Source: Chinchilla lanigera
Lineage: Eukaryota; Chordata; Mammalia; Rodentia; Chinchillidae
Assembly (NCBI RefSeq): GCF_000276665.1
Contig: NW_004955429.1
Location: forward strand, 3,762,184-3,826,183
Reading direction: 5' to 3'
Length of the DNA stretch: 64,000 bases
A program made the translations under genes and the position numbers. Position 1 is the stretch's first letter. The number at the start of each line of letters is the position of its first letter. Of the stretch, positions 1 through 11,288 are shown piece after piece. The notes below the pieces were generated by a model that did not search any database, was not told where the DNA came from, and was given only the letters and a program-made list of their open reading frames with translations.

Positions 1-108
1 GGGGAACAATACAGGACACATACTATATAGAATTATTTTATAGTAGTCACCCAAAGAGCCATATACAAAAAGAGTACAGAAAATCTGTCCACACACTAAA
101 GACCAAAG

Positions 109-230
109 AATCCAGCTGAGGGCCTGGATCCTTCGATGATATCCTGAATGAGTCCAGCTGAAGACCTAGAGCCTGTAACAATACCTCCCATGAGTCCAGC
201 TTGAGGCCAAGAGCCCACAAAAATGTCTTA
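109..230. repeat. 42-bp tandem repeat, about 2.6 copies
   Basis: Degenerate units starting at 109, 151 and 193 share the core TCCAGCTGAGG..C..AG/GATCC. The spacing is exactly 42 bp between the three cores. A shorter 21-bp echo (GATGAAGGATCTGTGTTAG then GCTGAGGGATCTACACTAG) follows at about 307-346. The parent element is not recognised. Confidence 0.6.
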
Positions 231-346
231 CGCAGGCCTGCTTCATGGATCTATGCTGGGAAGACCCCAAGGTCAGTGGTGGAATCCAGAAAGTCTGTGC
301 TAGGGGGATGAAGGATCTGTGTTAGTAGGCTGAGGGATCTACACTA

Positions 347-660
347 GAGCCAGGAAGCGATGCTCAGAGTAAGAACCAGAGCTCCCCGAAAGGTTCTACA
401 GCCATCCTCAGTGACAATAAGGTTCTGAACTCCTCTGATGATGAGAACAGCTGAGTCTATATCAGGATGGCCAGCATGACAAGCTTCTCCAAGAGACTGA
501 ATAATGCACCATCTCCAGAGCCAGGAAGTGATGCTCAAAGTAAGGACCAGAGCTCCTTCAAAGTGAACTGGTCTTTCTCAGTGACAAAGTCTCAAGCTCC
601 TCTGATGATGAGAACAGCAGAGTCATCAGGAAAGCCAGCATGACAAGGTCCTCCAGGAGA
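347..660. repeat. Tandem duplication, about 171-bp period
   Basis: Unit 1 (347-497) and unit 2 (518-660) both begin GAGCCAGGAAG(C/T)GATGCTCA. They share CAGAGCTCC, TCCTCTGATGATGAGAACAGC and GCCAGCATGACAAG. They differ by scattered substitutions and a few small deletions in unit 2. Short minus-strand open frames across it (344-538, 558-770) look incidental. The source element is not identified and could be an unfamiliar ERV or satellite-like piece. Confidence 0.65.
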
Positions 661-1913
661 ACTAACAGCTTTCTAATAGCTTTATAATAGTTTTTCTTCT
701 TCTCCAGTTCTACCATTTGTGCCTGGCAACAATCCTGAGGTAGGCCCTGTACACCCAGCAAGCACCACACTGGTTCAGTTCAGCTGGGCGTTACAAGTTG
801 ACCAGCATTTTTCAATCACCCCCACATACTTATGTTATCCAAGGGAAATCCAAGGTCATTCAGGTGAAGTCCCTGGTTTAAATGCAAGGAAACCAGATAG
901 TGGCCCCTCAACTGTACCAAGCCACTGCCGGGACCCTGCTCCATATATCAGACAGCTGCTGTGCCTGGCTCATGGCACTGGAGGAATGACCGTTTCCATT
1001 CCCAGAGAGGAGTTAGGACAGCCTGACCACTTACACCCCTGCTCTGATGATAAGGACTGAAGGAACCGGATGCACTCTGCAAAGTCTCTGTTCATGGACA
1101 TCTTCATCTCCTGGGAGGAACCCCAGGTGGCCCTAGATACTATGGTTAAGCAAATTTAATTCTTTATAGATACAAAAGTGGCTGACTTTGCTTTAACTTC
1201 CTTCTTTTAAACAAAGCCTCTTCTAGATCTACAGTCATAATGGGGTCGAAGGGACCCATAGTCAGAGTTTCTTCACTCCTGCTCTGACATGTCAATTTGA
1301 AGGTCAAATGTTCAATCATAAGCTTTTAATGGTCCCACTCCCTTATTAGGAGATTTACTAGTAAAATTAGACACAGTCTATCTTCCCAGGCAGGTCACTG
1401 TCATTCATTGCAAGGGACACCAAAGAGACATGTATGAAGTCTCTGGAAAATAAAAAGGCTGTAAAAAGGCAAGAAGGGCAGCCTTAGGGCCTCTTGTCCC
1501 TTGGGCTGCTGAGGACCCCATTGCTCCTCAGCCAGGGCTGGAGACCAAGGTCAGTCCTAGAGGAGGATCATCAGAGCTGCTGGGAGTGGACAGTTTTGAT
1601 TTCCTGCCTCTGACTAGTGTGGTGACTGGGAACTTGGAGTTCCAAGCTAGACCAGGGCATTAAGTGGAGCCCCTGCCTCTCGGGTCCTGCTCCTAGCCTA
1701 GTCTGTTCCCCAGTAGGCACTGCCAAAGGTAGGGTACATGTGCACAGAACATGTGGTAAGCAAGTGTTGCACCCTTCTCCCTCGTGCTACACAGGCGCCC
1801 CTCGCCCCAGTGCACAGAACAGGAAAGGGCTGACCAGAGAGGGGACTGTTGTGGAAGGGAAGGAGGAGCACTGGAAGGAAGGGGTGGCCACAACCACCCA
1901 TCTCAATGGAAGT
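661..1913. other. Unclassified GC-richer sequence
   Basis: This stretch is less AT-rich than most of the window. It contains a plus-strand open frame of 113 codons (719-1060, proline- and histidine-rich) with no recognisable domain, signal or splice context. It may be degraded endogenous-retrovirus sequence, given the LTR-like piece at about 2930-3330, but I see no gag, pol or env motif that would prove it. Confidence 0.3.
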
Positions 1914-1947
1914 CCCCTTAATCCCTTCCTATGCAGGGATTAAGGGG
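1914..1947. repeat. Perfect inverted repeat, 12-bp arms
   Basis: CCCCTTAATCCC (1914-1925) and GGGATTAAGGGG (1936-1947) are exact reverse complements separated by 10 nt. No transposon body is evident around them. Confidence 0.8.
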
Positions 1948-2929
1948 ATAGCAGGTGGGGATCCATCCATCACCACAGTCTTGTCTTGATACAGTGTCCC
2001 ACACAGTGTCAGGCAGGAAGTAGGAGGAGCTAAGAGTGGGTACTGAAGAGGAGCATCACAGGTGCAAGGCAGGAAGCTGTGCCAGACACCCAGTGCACAG
2101 ACCTGATGCCCAATTCACTTGTGTCAGTGCAGGCCCAGGGTTAAATCTGCACTGGCCTATGCTATGTTCTCTGGATTGACTGACAATGCATATTTTTTTT
2201 GAAGAGCTCTATCGTTCTAAGAATATTTTTTTCTAAAAATGTTTCCAGCAGTTATTTTACTCCAAAACTAAAGTGATAAACCACTTTCAGTGAAAAAAAA
2301 AAAAAAAAAAAAAAGGCAGCTTATAGTCACTCAAGTCCCTATCCTTATTCCCAGTACCCAAGGAACCATTAAAACCGATCTTTACTCCCCTCCCCCACCA
2401 GTAAGATAACTGGGCCTTTGGACAAGGGGAAGTTGGAAAGGAGCTTTGGTGGTATTTACAAAACAAACTGGGCCTTCCTCAGGGGACACAGTGGAAAACT
2501 ATAAAAATCCTTCATGATTCTTTCCACATGGGAACAGAGTCTACATGAGTAATGGTTACTTGAATTTTCATAGGACTAGGACGGGTCTGCAACGCTTGCC
2601 CACTCTGTGCATATCATAACCCAGGCCATCCCAGACTGCCTCCTTTGTTAGAACCTGTACAAAGGAGAGGGCCACACCCTAGGGTGATGGAGACCACTAC
2701 AAAGTTGCTCTGAGCATGATTTAAAATTAACCAGTTGGCTTTTTATGTTTACTTGTGAGTTTGCCCAAGGCCTAGGCCTTTGTCTAGAGATGGGCAGCAG
2801 ACTCATAGTAAGTGAACCTCTATGAGCGACTGGTCCCTGCTGAGGCCTGTATTGGTCTATGAAGTCGGGACACCTCAAAGGACAAGATAAGGTCACAGCT
2901 GAGGATGTTTGGCTCCAACTCCAATTAAC
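1948..2929. other. Unclassified intronic sequence with poly-A tract
   Basis: I see no nameable gene or repeat. A run of about 21 A residues sits at 2294-2314, possibly the tail of an old retroposon, but no SINE or L1 body is recognisable upstream of it. Confidence 0.3.
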
Positions 2930-3330
2930 GGAAAGGAGACTGCAGCTACAGACTCCACACCTACAATAAAGGTCAACCTAAAGAGAAGGTAGTTTTCCTA
3001 ATTGATATAATTTACTACTGGGGAAAATATTTCCCAAAGTCCTGCCAAAATGCCTGTGTTTTTTGAAGTATCCCTCTCCTTTGTTTAAAAACCTAATAAA
3101 TATGGGCTATCCAGAGAAGTTCTTGGTCTCAGAGAGAATCTCAGGATTCTCTCTAAGAAAATCTAAGAGATTCCCAGAGAATCTTGAATTCTGATAGAGG
3201 GTTTGGAACCTCCTGGAGCCCTACAGTCATATCACTTGTCTCATTTTTTAAGCCTTCGCCATCCACTCATTTGGGAGATTGCAGGCCTGATCAGTCTGCA
3301 ATAACTAAGGGATAATATTAACATGACAAT
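2930..3330 (+). mobile_element. Possible solo LTR-like sequence (endogenous retrovirus class unknown)
   Basis: An AATAAA signal at 3095-3100 is followed by CTTGGTCTCAGAGAG-type sequence and a T-rich stretch near 3241, resembling the R-U5 order of an LTR. A perfect 10-bp hairpin (3131-3140 with 3145-3154) lies just after the poly-A signal. No paired LTR, primer-binding site or coding remnant was found, so this is tentative. Confidence 0.3.
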
Positions 3331-4451
3331 AGGGAAGACTACTAAATTAGACTTCACCCACTAGTGTGGGACATTTGAACAGATACTAATTGATGCCTTT
3401 ATAGGCTGGCTGTCATGTTGCTGATCTGGCAGACTATGCTAGGATGAAAATCATTTCTACGTCTGGGGGTGAGACCCTCTGCCCACTCTAGTACAGTTTC
3501 CTTGAGCATGGAGGTCTGTGGGAGGAAGCACAACTTACACATGAAAAGAGCTGGTCTATTTACAGGTGAAAAAAGACCAATTTGCATGTGAAAGAGAATT
3601 TCCCAGTCTTCCTGTGTCTTAGGAGAGGAGAGAAAATGTTTAACTGGACTCCAATAATTTTGGTATCCTGAAGTTACTTCCACTTAAGAGAGGCACCTGA
3701 AATAGGTGAATTCACAGAGATGGCAAGTGGAAGAGAGACAGAAAGTGGACTTCTCAGTCCATTTAAAGGGAAATGAGAGTCTCCTACTCCCATACTTTTA
3801 AAGCTACCTTGTCGTGGAACTACTGTCCCCATACTATTGCATTCTCAACAGCATTTCTGTTCCACTAAATATTTCATAGTCAGATGTCTAATTTGCTGTG
3901 GTATCAATTCAAATGGATCAAAAAAACACCAAGTGAATTGCATTCTAGATCAGCTTAAAACATTAACCCTTTTATAAAATTAGGAACTTTTAAGCCTATG
4001 TTAATCACACTGGAAGTAGATCTGTCCAAAGCTGAATTGCTACCATTTTCCCCTAAAGGGTAGGAGGGCTCCTTTGAGAAAAGGCTGATTCTATGGCTGG
4101 GGGAATGAAAGGAGATAGAACATTATGTTACACTAGGAAATATGAAGGTGCTCGAAAAAATGATAGGATCATATTAAAAGGATGGTGGAGCCTGCTTGCA
4201 GGGGCTTCACTGACCAAATCTAGGATAATTTGAGCATCAACATAAATAATAATTGTGGTGGATTAAACACTTAGCTGCTTCAGCTATATTTGAATGCCTT
4301 CATTTTCCTATTCTCCCTCCCTTGCATCAGTTCTCTCCCCTTTGTCTCCTTTCTTTTAAGCTTTATGCAAGACCACAATATCCATCTGTTTTTCCTCTGC
4401 ATCTGGGTAGTACATCTGCTGTAGATGGACTTTCTCTACATTAATTTTTTT
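3331..4451. other. Unclassified intronic sequence
   Basis: No coding, RNA or confidently nameable repeat feature is seen. The short open frames at 3399-3683 (-) and 4253-4444 (+) carry no recognisable motif. Confidence 0.3.
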
Positions 4452-4465
4452 AAATCCATGTTTTA

Positions 4466-4570
4466 GTGCTCGCTTTGGCAGCACATATACTAAAATTGGA
4501 ATGATACAGAGAAGAGTAGAATGGCCCCTGTGCAAGCATGACACACAAATTCGTGAAGCATTCCACATTT
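4466..4570 (+). pseudogene. U6 snRNA retropseudogene
   Basis: The sequence starts GTGCTCGCTTTGGCAGCACA and continues through the AGAGAAG region to AAATTCGTGAAGCATTCC, which is the U6 spliceosomal RNA layout at near full length (about 105 nt). Several substitutions are visible against the conserved U6: CTTTGG for CTTCGG, GAATGAT for GAACGAT, and AGTAGAATGG where the conserved ACAGAGA-adjacent GATTAGCATGG is expected. It has an A-rich tail (4571-4579). A 15-bp target-site duplication AAATCCATGTTTTAG flanks it (4452-4466 and 4580-4594). The tail plus duplication show L1-mediated retroposition. No pol III U6 promoter (PSE/TATA) or T4 terminator is present, so it should be silent. Confidence 0.95.
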
Positions 4571-4594
4571 AAAAAAAAAAAATCCATGTTTTAG

Positions 4595-5489
4595 TTTTAA
4601 GCTTTGGGGTGAAAAATGATCTCTTAACTGAATTCGATTCCATGCCACTGAAAGCAATCTGGTATTATATTAGGCTGAAACAAAATTGGTATCTTTATAG
4701 GTAAAACAGGTAGATATTACAAACTTCAAATGATGGACTGAACAACATGGTCCATCCATGATCATATGAATTTTACATTGTGTCTTAGGGTCAAAGTAAT
4801 AGAGATAGTGCAATTGGGTCTGTTGAAACACTCCACTCACCACAACCTGGGTCATGCCCCGGAGCCAACTCCCCAAATCCTCATCCTAAGGCTTACCACC
4901 CAGAGGTAGAGATAGAATGCATCTGTGTCAGATCCTCCTGCGTGGTGTACAGTAACCTTTCTTCACTTGGAGCTCATGGATGTTTCATGCATGTGGACTG
5001 CATCTCATACATTCAATTATAACAGAGTGAATTATGGGAAAAAACATATGCGATACGTACAGCTGACATGACTCAGCAGCCTGTTAATCACATTGTCAGT
5101 CACGATCTGAAAGACCCAAGGCATCCTATACTCATGGCAACACTTTCAGTTCTTAAACTCAGCACATTTAGAGCTCATGCCATTTTCCTTTCTGCTAGTG
5201 TAAGTCTACTCACACTGACCATACCATTACCTAATTAAACTTCATTAAACTTTGCTGCTTTTCTCCTTACTGGGGTGTGCCATGTCCATTTCTTTGTTTA
5301 TTGCACACAAGCTGTCTGGGGACTCATCACCCACTGTAATAAAACTTGATAACTTGATTCCTTCTTTCATCCTTTGTGCCTTTCATTTCCTTGGAAACCT
5401 AATGAAGAAGAGGGATGGTTAGAACACAAGACTTCCTGGCTCCCTTTTGATGCCGTTTAAACATCTCATGAACACTCTGTGAAGAGTAC
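4595..5489. other. Unclassified intronic sequence, faint LTR-like segment
   Basis: The 5200-5360 part (ATTAAACTTTGCTG, CTGTCTGGGGACTCATC, AATAAAAC) is reminiscent of a retroviral R-U5 region, but I cannot assign it. A minus-strand open frame of 68 codons (4670-4876) was not recognised. Confidence 0.25.
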
Positions 5490-5494
5490 ACAGT

Positions 5495-5645
5495 GGAGAA
5501 CGAGGTAGACCAGGAGTCAGGAGGCTGGATGCTATTCTTGGCTTTTTCATTAATTAGCTGAGAAAAGTTGAATCATCAGTCCCTTCTCTCCACCTTTTTT
5601 CTTTCATTTCCAAAATAAAGAAATAGAACGAAGACCAAACACCTT
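5495..5645 (+). repeat. MIR SINE
   Basis: The order AGTCAGGAGGCTGGATGCT, TTAGCTGAGAAAAGTTGAATCA and TTTCATTTCCAAAATAAAGAAA follows the MIR core (gagtcaggagacctgggtt, actagctgtgtgacct, tttcctcatctgtaaaatg). It is divergent, as expected for this ancient element. Confidence 0.6.
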
Positions 5646-6540
5646 TGTGTCTGATGTTCTCTTTCCTCTTCTTGTTCTATTATTTTACAGTTCTTGTTCA
5701 TATGACCTGGTATAGGGTGGGGACAACAACCTGAAAATAAGTATCCCATTCACACATGTATTATTCTTTATGAATAGGTATATCGGTCAACAGCTCACTA
5801 CTTATTAGTGACTACTACTTACTAATAACCACAGTTAGGGTTAAAAGCTTCCATTATGAACTGAAACTGGTGCTTAGTGAAAGCAAACTAACTTCTACAT
5901 TTTATATTGCCAATCATTTTATGAAGTCATAGATGTCTTTTCTCTCTAATTCAATAAAAATGTACACTTCAGCTGTTTTTCATGTTTTTTTTCCTTTTAT
6001 AAATAATATAAAAGTTTTTAGGTGATTGTGAATACTAATTATTTGTTCACAAATGTATAGATGCCAAATGAGACTCCTTAGAGAATCAGTAAGAAAATGT
6101 TTTTAATGCTTCAGCTCTCTGCTCCCAATTATAACAATGCTAAATTTAGTTGGATTTTGGTTTGTCCTCATCTGCACAATGATGATAATCTCTAATTTGG
6201 ACTTTCCAATATAAGCATTGTTATGAAATCGTCTGCAGCCTAAGATTGCTTAGAAAAGGCAAAAATAACTTTAATTCTTGCAAATCTGAACAACAATATG
6301 CAGCATAAAAAGAATAAAAAGCTCATTGCATAACACAGTAGAACCGTGCAGATCCCCAAAACTTCCTTCCATGGAGTTATCTAGCCCTGAAAATAATTCT
6401 ACTTTATTCAACTATGTATTTTTAAAGAACTGTAACACCCAGTTAAACTTACAGGAACAATTCTGCTTTAGCCTGTTCCAGTAGCTTAGAAAGTAGGCAA
6501 GATATTTAACAAAGAAGAGTATCAGTCACGTTTACACCAT
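5646..6540. other. AT-rich unique intron sequence
   Basis: I see nothing nameable: no repeats, RNA genes or coding. Confidence 0.4.
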
Positions 6541-6554
6541 CAAGTGATTAGACC

Positions 6555-6770
6555 TTTTGGCTATACAAGGTAAACATCCCTAACCCAAAAACTAAAATGC
6601 TTTAGAACTTAGTTTTGGATTTCAGAGTATTTCAGATTTTCAATTTAGGCTGAAGATACTTGACTGGTAAAGTCAATGCAAATATTCCAAACTCCAAACA
6701 ACTTCAAAATCTGAAATGCTTCAGGTCCCAGGTATTTCAGATAAGGGACATTCAAGTTGTACTTGGTTCA
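6555..6770 (+). mobile_element. Possible Tigger/pogo-type DNA transposon remnant
   Basis: Phrases such as CATCCCTAACCCAAAAAC, AAAATGCTTTAGAAC, TTTTGGATTTCAGAGTATTTC and AAATCTGAAATGCTTCAGG resemble the 'cccttatccaaaatgcttgg ... ggatttcggattttt' repeat of mammalian genomes. The first and last parts are roughly inverted relative to one another, as in a short non-autonomous DNA element. Confidence 0.45.
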
Positions 6771-6995
6771 TTTGATCACCTGAACATTTAATTCACTACT
6801 GGGCTTCCCTAAAGTAAAACTCTACCCAAAAGTTACAAATCTCTTTTCTGCAGCCCCTAAGGAGGCTAGAGCATCCTGAACCAATGGCTAGTTGTCTTCT
6901 TTGTGTCAGGAATTCTTCTTGCCTGTATTCCCATGCACACAAACATGCTCTCAAGTAGCCAAAGTGTACTATCAGCTACCAAAAGAGCACTTTCT

Positions 6996-7142
6996 TGCCA
7001 GGTATGGTGGTGAATGCCTATAATCCCAGAACTCAGGAGACTGTGGAAGGAGGCTTACTGTGAGTTTGAGGTTAGCCTGAGACCAAAGCCAGCCTGAATT
7101 ATGAGGCGTGACCCTGTCTCAAAAACAAAAAACAAAAAACAA
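6996..7142 (+). repeat. B1 SINE (7SL-derived)
   Basis: GCCAGGTATGGTGGTGAATGCC, ATAATCCCAGAACTCAGGAG, GTGAGTTTGAGGTTAGCCTG and a terminal GACCCTGTCTC with an (AAAAAAC) tail define a B1 in sense orientation. A and B box-like motifs of the 7SL promoter are present but mutated. Confidence 0.9.
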
Positions 7143-8255
7143 GCATTTTCCGATCTCTCATATAAAATGAAATTACTCTCCTTTTCAAACTTAATACTAA
7201 TTTTAATCTATCTCTGGCTGTATCTTATGCTATATCCCAAATCTTAATTAAATAGTTTGATCCTTTCTGTCTTAAGAGCATGAACACTAAATTAAAAGCC
7301 AAGGTACACAACATAAAATTGAGAGCTACACATTAGTGTCTCAAAAAGTTACAAAGGAATTTACATTACAAATGATGAAATAGTTGTAAAATTAAACATT
7401 AAGTCAGCAACATAAGCCATTCTAATGTTTTGGACAGGTAGAATTTGGTAAGCTTCATTTCCTGGTTTCTTCTCCCAAGTATATTAAAATAATCAAGAAG
7501 TATTGTCTTTATATGTCTTTAATCACTCAATTCTCTCCCATCTCTCTATATTTGATATCACCATAGGTACAAATCCAGCAAATATTTGTCTTTCATACTT
7601 GAAAGGGTCTCTAATAATTGCTTTGAATATTTAGCAGCTGACAATCTTTTTAATTTTTTTTTACTTTTTTAAAGCACTTCTATTTAGCAGACTTTACAAT
7701 TACATATATTATAAGCCCAAACTCATTAGTATGACCACTTGATTTGAATAAGTACAGGTCTTATAGACAATGAGAATCAACCTCTGTGTATACTGTAAAA
7801 TAGTGTTAAAAAGTGTTCTGTTGTCTAATTATAGATATTACAACAAAAGAAACCAGGGTTGTGGTTCCTGGACTTGCACAAACAACCTAATCCTTGAGAG
7901 CTTCTTCAACTGTTCAGTTTATGAGACAGGCCACGTTTATATGAGAGCTGAATGAAAGTCAGAGTCGCTGAGGATCAGGAAGTGAGGGGAAAAGGCACCA
8001 GCTGAGGCTACAGAGGTAGGAAAGCAGCACACTAGATTTAACATCCAAAACCATGTGACGAGTTTCATTAAAGAATACTGAAGAGCCCCCAAGAGGTGAC
8101 AGATCAGATTTGATATTTTTAAAAGACTTCTCTGGTGATTGGGTAGAAAACAGAAATAAAAAAAAGCAGAAAATCGAAGAAAAAAAATGGCAGTAATTGC
8201 TGTTCAGTTTACTGAGGTTAATTTTCAGAACAGTGAAGTCTTTCCAGATCTTTTA
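7143..8255. other. AT-rich unique intron sequence
   Basis: No gene or nameable repeat is seen. A run of short A-rich stretches lies at 8150-8190. Confidence 0.4.
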
Positions 8256-8380
8256 TTACCTTTAGATGGTTCTGTGACTTGGTGAAATACCTGCCTCATA
8301 GTTGTATGGGCAAGATTAAGCATTATAATGCATAACGTGCCATTTGTATAGGCAGAATAAACACTCAGTTTTTATACTCT
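8256..8380 (+). repeat. Weak MIR fragment
   Basis: CTGCCTCATAGTTGTATGGGCAAG-ATTAAG and GGCAGAATAAACACTCAG match the 3' half of MIR (cctcatagggttgttgtgaggattaaatg ... aataaacgctcag). It is low identity, so only a suggestion. Confidence 0.4.
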
Positions 8381-8477
8381 TGCTTGTCTTCTATTCTTAA
8401 TCACTATGTGTAACTCTATGCCAAATTATAAAAAGTAAATAATATGGGTGATCTTATGGAAAAATAAAAATTAACAG

Positions 8478-8818
8478 TTTTAGTCTATTTGTGTTGCTAT
8501 AACAAAATACCTGAGACCAGACACTTAAGAACAGAAATTTACTTTTCACAGTTCCAAAAGCCAGAAAGGCCAGGATCAAGGTTCTGGCATCTGGGAGTCT
8601 GCTGTGGGCTTTTCTAGTGAATCATGTGTGACGGAGAGTAGAGGGCAAAAGGGGCCAAACTCTCTAGCCTCCTTTACAGTTGGTTTAATTCATTGATGAG
8701 GAAGCCCTTGGAACCTAAACAACTTCCAAAAGGAACTATTATGTTAAGCACTATTATATTGAGGATCAAGTTTATGGTATAGGAGTTTAGGGGTGCAGAT
8801 TTAGACTGTAGCACAGAT
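8478..8818 (-). mobile_element. MaLR-family LTR (MLT1/MST-like), antisense
   Basis: TTTAGTCTATTTGTGTTGCTATAACAAAATACCTGAGACC, then AGAAATTTACTTTTCACAG and GGATCAAGGTTCTGGCATCTG, is the reverse strand of the 3' end of a MaLR LTR. No internal region is attached, so it is a solo LTR or fragment. Confidence 0.7.
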
Positions 8819-8909
8819 TATACCTAAATATACTTCCATTTTAAACTGAAATGGAAAATGTGACTTAAATCCTGAACATCTAGAATTCTTGGTCTATAAA
8901 TGAATAAGG

Positions 8910-9560
8910 GAGGAGGATTAGACAGTGAGGCAAGGCAGGGAGCAGAGTCCAAATCATGTTTGACTGTAGAGGCCGCTGTAAGGATTTGAGCTTTCATTGT
9001 AAACAAAATGGGGAACTACCTAAGGGTTTTGCAAAGAGGAGTGACATGGTCAGTCTAACTTTGGTGTTAAAACTGGCTGATATTTCAAAAATAGGTGGAT
9101 TTTTGGAATCCATGGAAACATGGAAACACAAAGGCTAGTAAGAGAACATGGTAATAATCTAGATGAGATTGATCCTGGTTCATTGAAGGTGATAGCAGCC
9201 ATCACAGTGGGAACTGACAGGATTCTTGCTCTATTTTGAAAGGTTTTCTGATGGATGTATGAGAAGGAAGGGTGTGAAGAATGACTCCAAGACTTTTGGT
9301 CTGAGTAAACTGAAGGGTAGAACAGTTATCAGCAGAGATTCAGAGACTACATTAGATGTGAAAATCAGTTTCTTGGCTAGGAACATGATAGGGAGTTCTG
9401 CTGGGCCTTCCTGTGGCCGTGTCAGGTAGAGTTGGGTATCAGTTGGAGCTGGGGGAGAGGTCTGGGCTGAAAATGTAAGTGCAACAGTTATTAGCATATA
9501 AATGACAGTATTTAAAACGTTGAGATTAGATGTGAGAGTGTACACTAAACAAAACTGTGA
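8910..9560 (-). mobile_element. L2 LINE fragment, antisense
   Basis: Read on the minus strand this follows the L2 ORF2/3' region. Plus-strand cues are AAGGATTTGAGCTTTCATTGTAA, GAGTGACATGGTCAG, ATGACTCCAAGACTTTTGG, GAGGTCTGGGCTGAAAATGTAAG and GCATATAAATGACAGTATTTAAA. The 9226-9429 and 9231-9545 open frames are by-products of this old repeat. Confidence 0.7.
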
Positions 9561-9654
9561 GGATAGAGTCTGAAGGACTCAAGAATCAAGGTGGAGGAGA
9601 TGATCACAAAGAAAGCTGAAGTGGAACAGCACACGAGGTAAGAGGAGAAAGGTT

Positions 9655-9950
9655 ATGATATCCTGGCAGCCCTGCCTTCTCCTCTGATTGCTACTTATCT
9701 TTCAGATCCCTGAATCTCCATATCTTCTCCCCTGATTTGGTTCGCTGTCTATCTTAAGTGTCCCACAAAATTATGCTCTTACTACTCCTTAGCATTTACA
9801 CTCATCTTCCTGTAAATTATAAGCTTCTTGAGAGAAGAAATCAACTTTTGCTTACTCATAGAATAAAACTTCCAAAAATTACCCTAGTGTTGAGCACATA
9901 ATAACTCCTGAACACAAGGTGGGTGAACTGATTTCGTAAAATCAGCACTT
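9655..9950 (+). mobile_element. L2 LINE 3' end
   Basis: CAGATCCCTGAATCTCC, AAATTATAAGCTTCTTGAGAGAAG and GTGTTGAGCACATAATAACTCCTGAAC correspond to the L2 3' end (taagctccttgagggcagg ... cagtgcctggcacatagtagg). Confidence 0.55.
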
Positions 9951-10259
9951 ATCTTCTGATTTGAGATGGTGGTATTAGTGTCATAGTAAGTCTGCTATGG
10001 TTACTCAGGGCAACTCTACCACACATACATTTATTTCATTATGTTTATTTTCATTACATGTATTTTTCTTCATATTTGTTTTTCCACAGGGAGTTTTCCA
10101 GCTTTAATTAGTTGGTATGTCTCATAGTTTTGATTTAGGTAAAAAGGGAGGAAGGCAGAATACCAAATATGCCTTTCATATGTTACCTTAAGTATTTATT
10201 GACAAAATTGAGAAGAAAAGTATAACTTGTTCCACTTTATAAGCAGAAACAGAGCGTTA
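9951..10259. other. AT-rich intron sequence
   Basis: No nameable feature is seen. Confidence 0.4.
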
Positions 10260-10289
10260 GAAATGATAAGCAAAAAAATTGATACGCAA

Positions 10290-10383
10290 GGGCTGGGGGT
10301 GTGGCTTAGTGGTAGAGTTCTTGTTTTGCATGCCCAGGCCCTGAATTTGATCCCCAGCACTTCCCCCTGACACACACACATAG
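10290..10383 (+). repeat. ID-like tRNA-derived SINE, older copy
   Basis: GGGCTGGGGGTGTGGCTTAGTGGTAGAG is the 5' tRNA-like part with a pol III A box. TTTGATCCCCAGCAC is the B-box region, and the tail is a CA-rich run. GAAATGATAAGC occurs at 10260-10271 and 10384-10395 as a 12-bp target-site duplication. An additional 18 nt (10272-10289) lies between the left duplication and the SINE start. Confidence 0.85.
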
Positions 10384-10395
10384 GAAATGATAAGC

Positions 10396-11274
10396 GATAA
10401 GCAACTTGTTTAAGGTCAAATATATGGTAATAGGACTTAAATATCTGTAAAGTCCTTGTATGTGCATGTGTGTATAAATGAGGGCTTTGTAAAGCATGTG
10501 GTGTGTGAGTGTAAGACATACAGTATATTTATACATGTATAAAATATTCCCAAAGCAAAATAAAATACAAATGCAATTGTTTTTTAAAATATAATTATGT
10601 TACTTACAGGAAAGTACAGCAGCAGAGACCCAAAAAGGATTGTTTCCAGCAGGATAAGGCCTGATGCTCTGATGCTCTAAAAGACAAAATGAAAAATATC
10701 ATTGTTAACTTACATTTGTAGCTATAGAAAAATTTATGCTCTTGTGAAATATTTCTAGACCATTAGAAAAAAAATGTCCTTTAGGAAAAATTAAGTGAAT
10801 AAATAACAATTGGCTAGAGTTCAAGTGAGTAAACAACTGAAACATATACAAAGACTAGATATAAAAGTGATGGTAGACTTTGTGTTATTGCCAGGAACTT
10901 CACAGGATCTTAAGTCTCTAAAATTTTCAATCACTTAATAGTTTGAGCACCTACAAACACTACCTCAAAGATTCTCTCAATCTGAGAAATTCACATACAT
11001 GGAAAATATTGTCTGTATTTTTGGGTATCAACTACAAGTGCATATTGAATGCTACACCTAAGCCATTTCACAAATGCTCATAGGAGAGTTTTTATGGATA
11101 AAACAAGCACATGCATAACGTTTGGGAGTCTCAGTGATACATCTCTCAGCATGCTAAAATATATAAGCAATTTCCCACACTCATTAATACAGCTTCACTA
11201 TGTGAATATGAATCACCTTAAATAATAGAGTGTTTCACCTTGTGAACATGCTTACATGATATTCATCAGTCAAA
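10396..11274. other. AT-rich intron sequence
   Basis: Nothing nameable is seen. Confidence 0.4.
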
Positions 11275-11288
11275 ATTAAAAAGATTAA

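Noticed and set aside
109..230. CRISPR-like array
   Set aside because: The 42-bp units are contiguous and degenerate with no spacers, and the genome is mammalian.
719..1060. 113-residue plus-strand protein
   Set aside because: Low-complexity composition, no domain, no splice or promoter context, and adjacent to tandem repeats.
4466..4570. Functional U6 snRNA gene
   Set aside because: Conserved positions are mutated, and the A tail plus target-site duplication show a retropseudogene. No upstream PSE/TATA or T-run terminator is seen.
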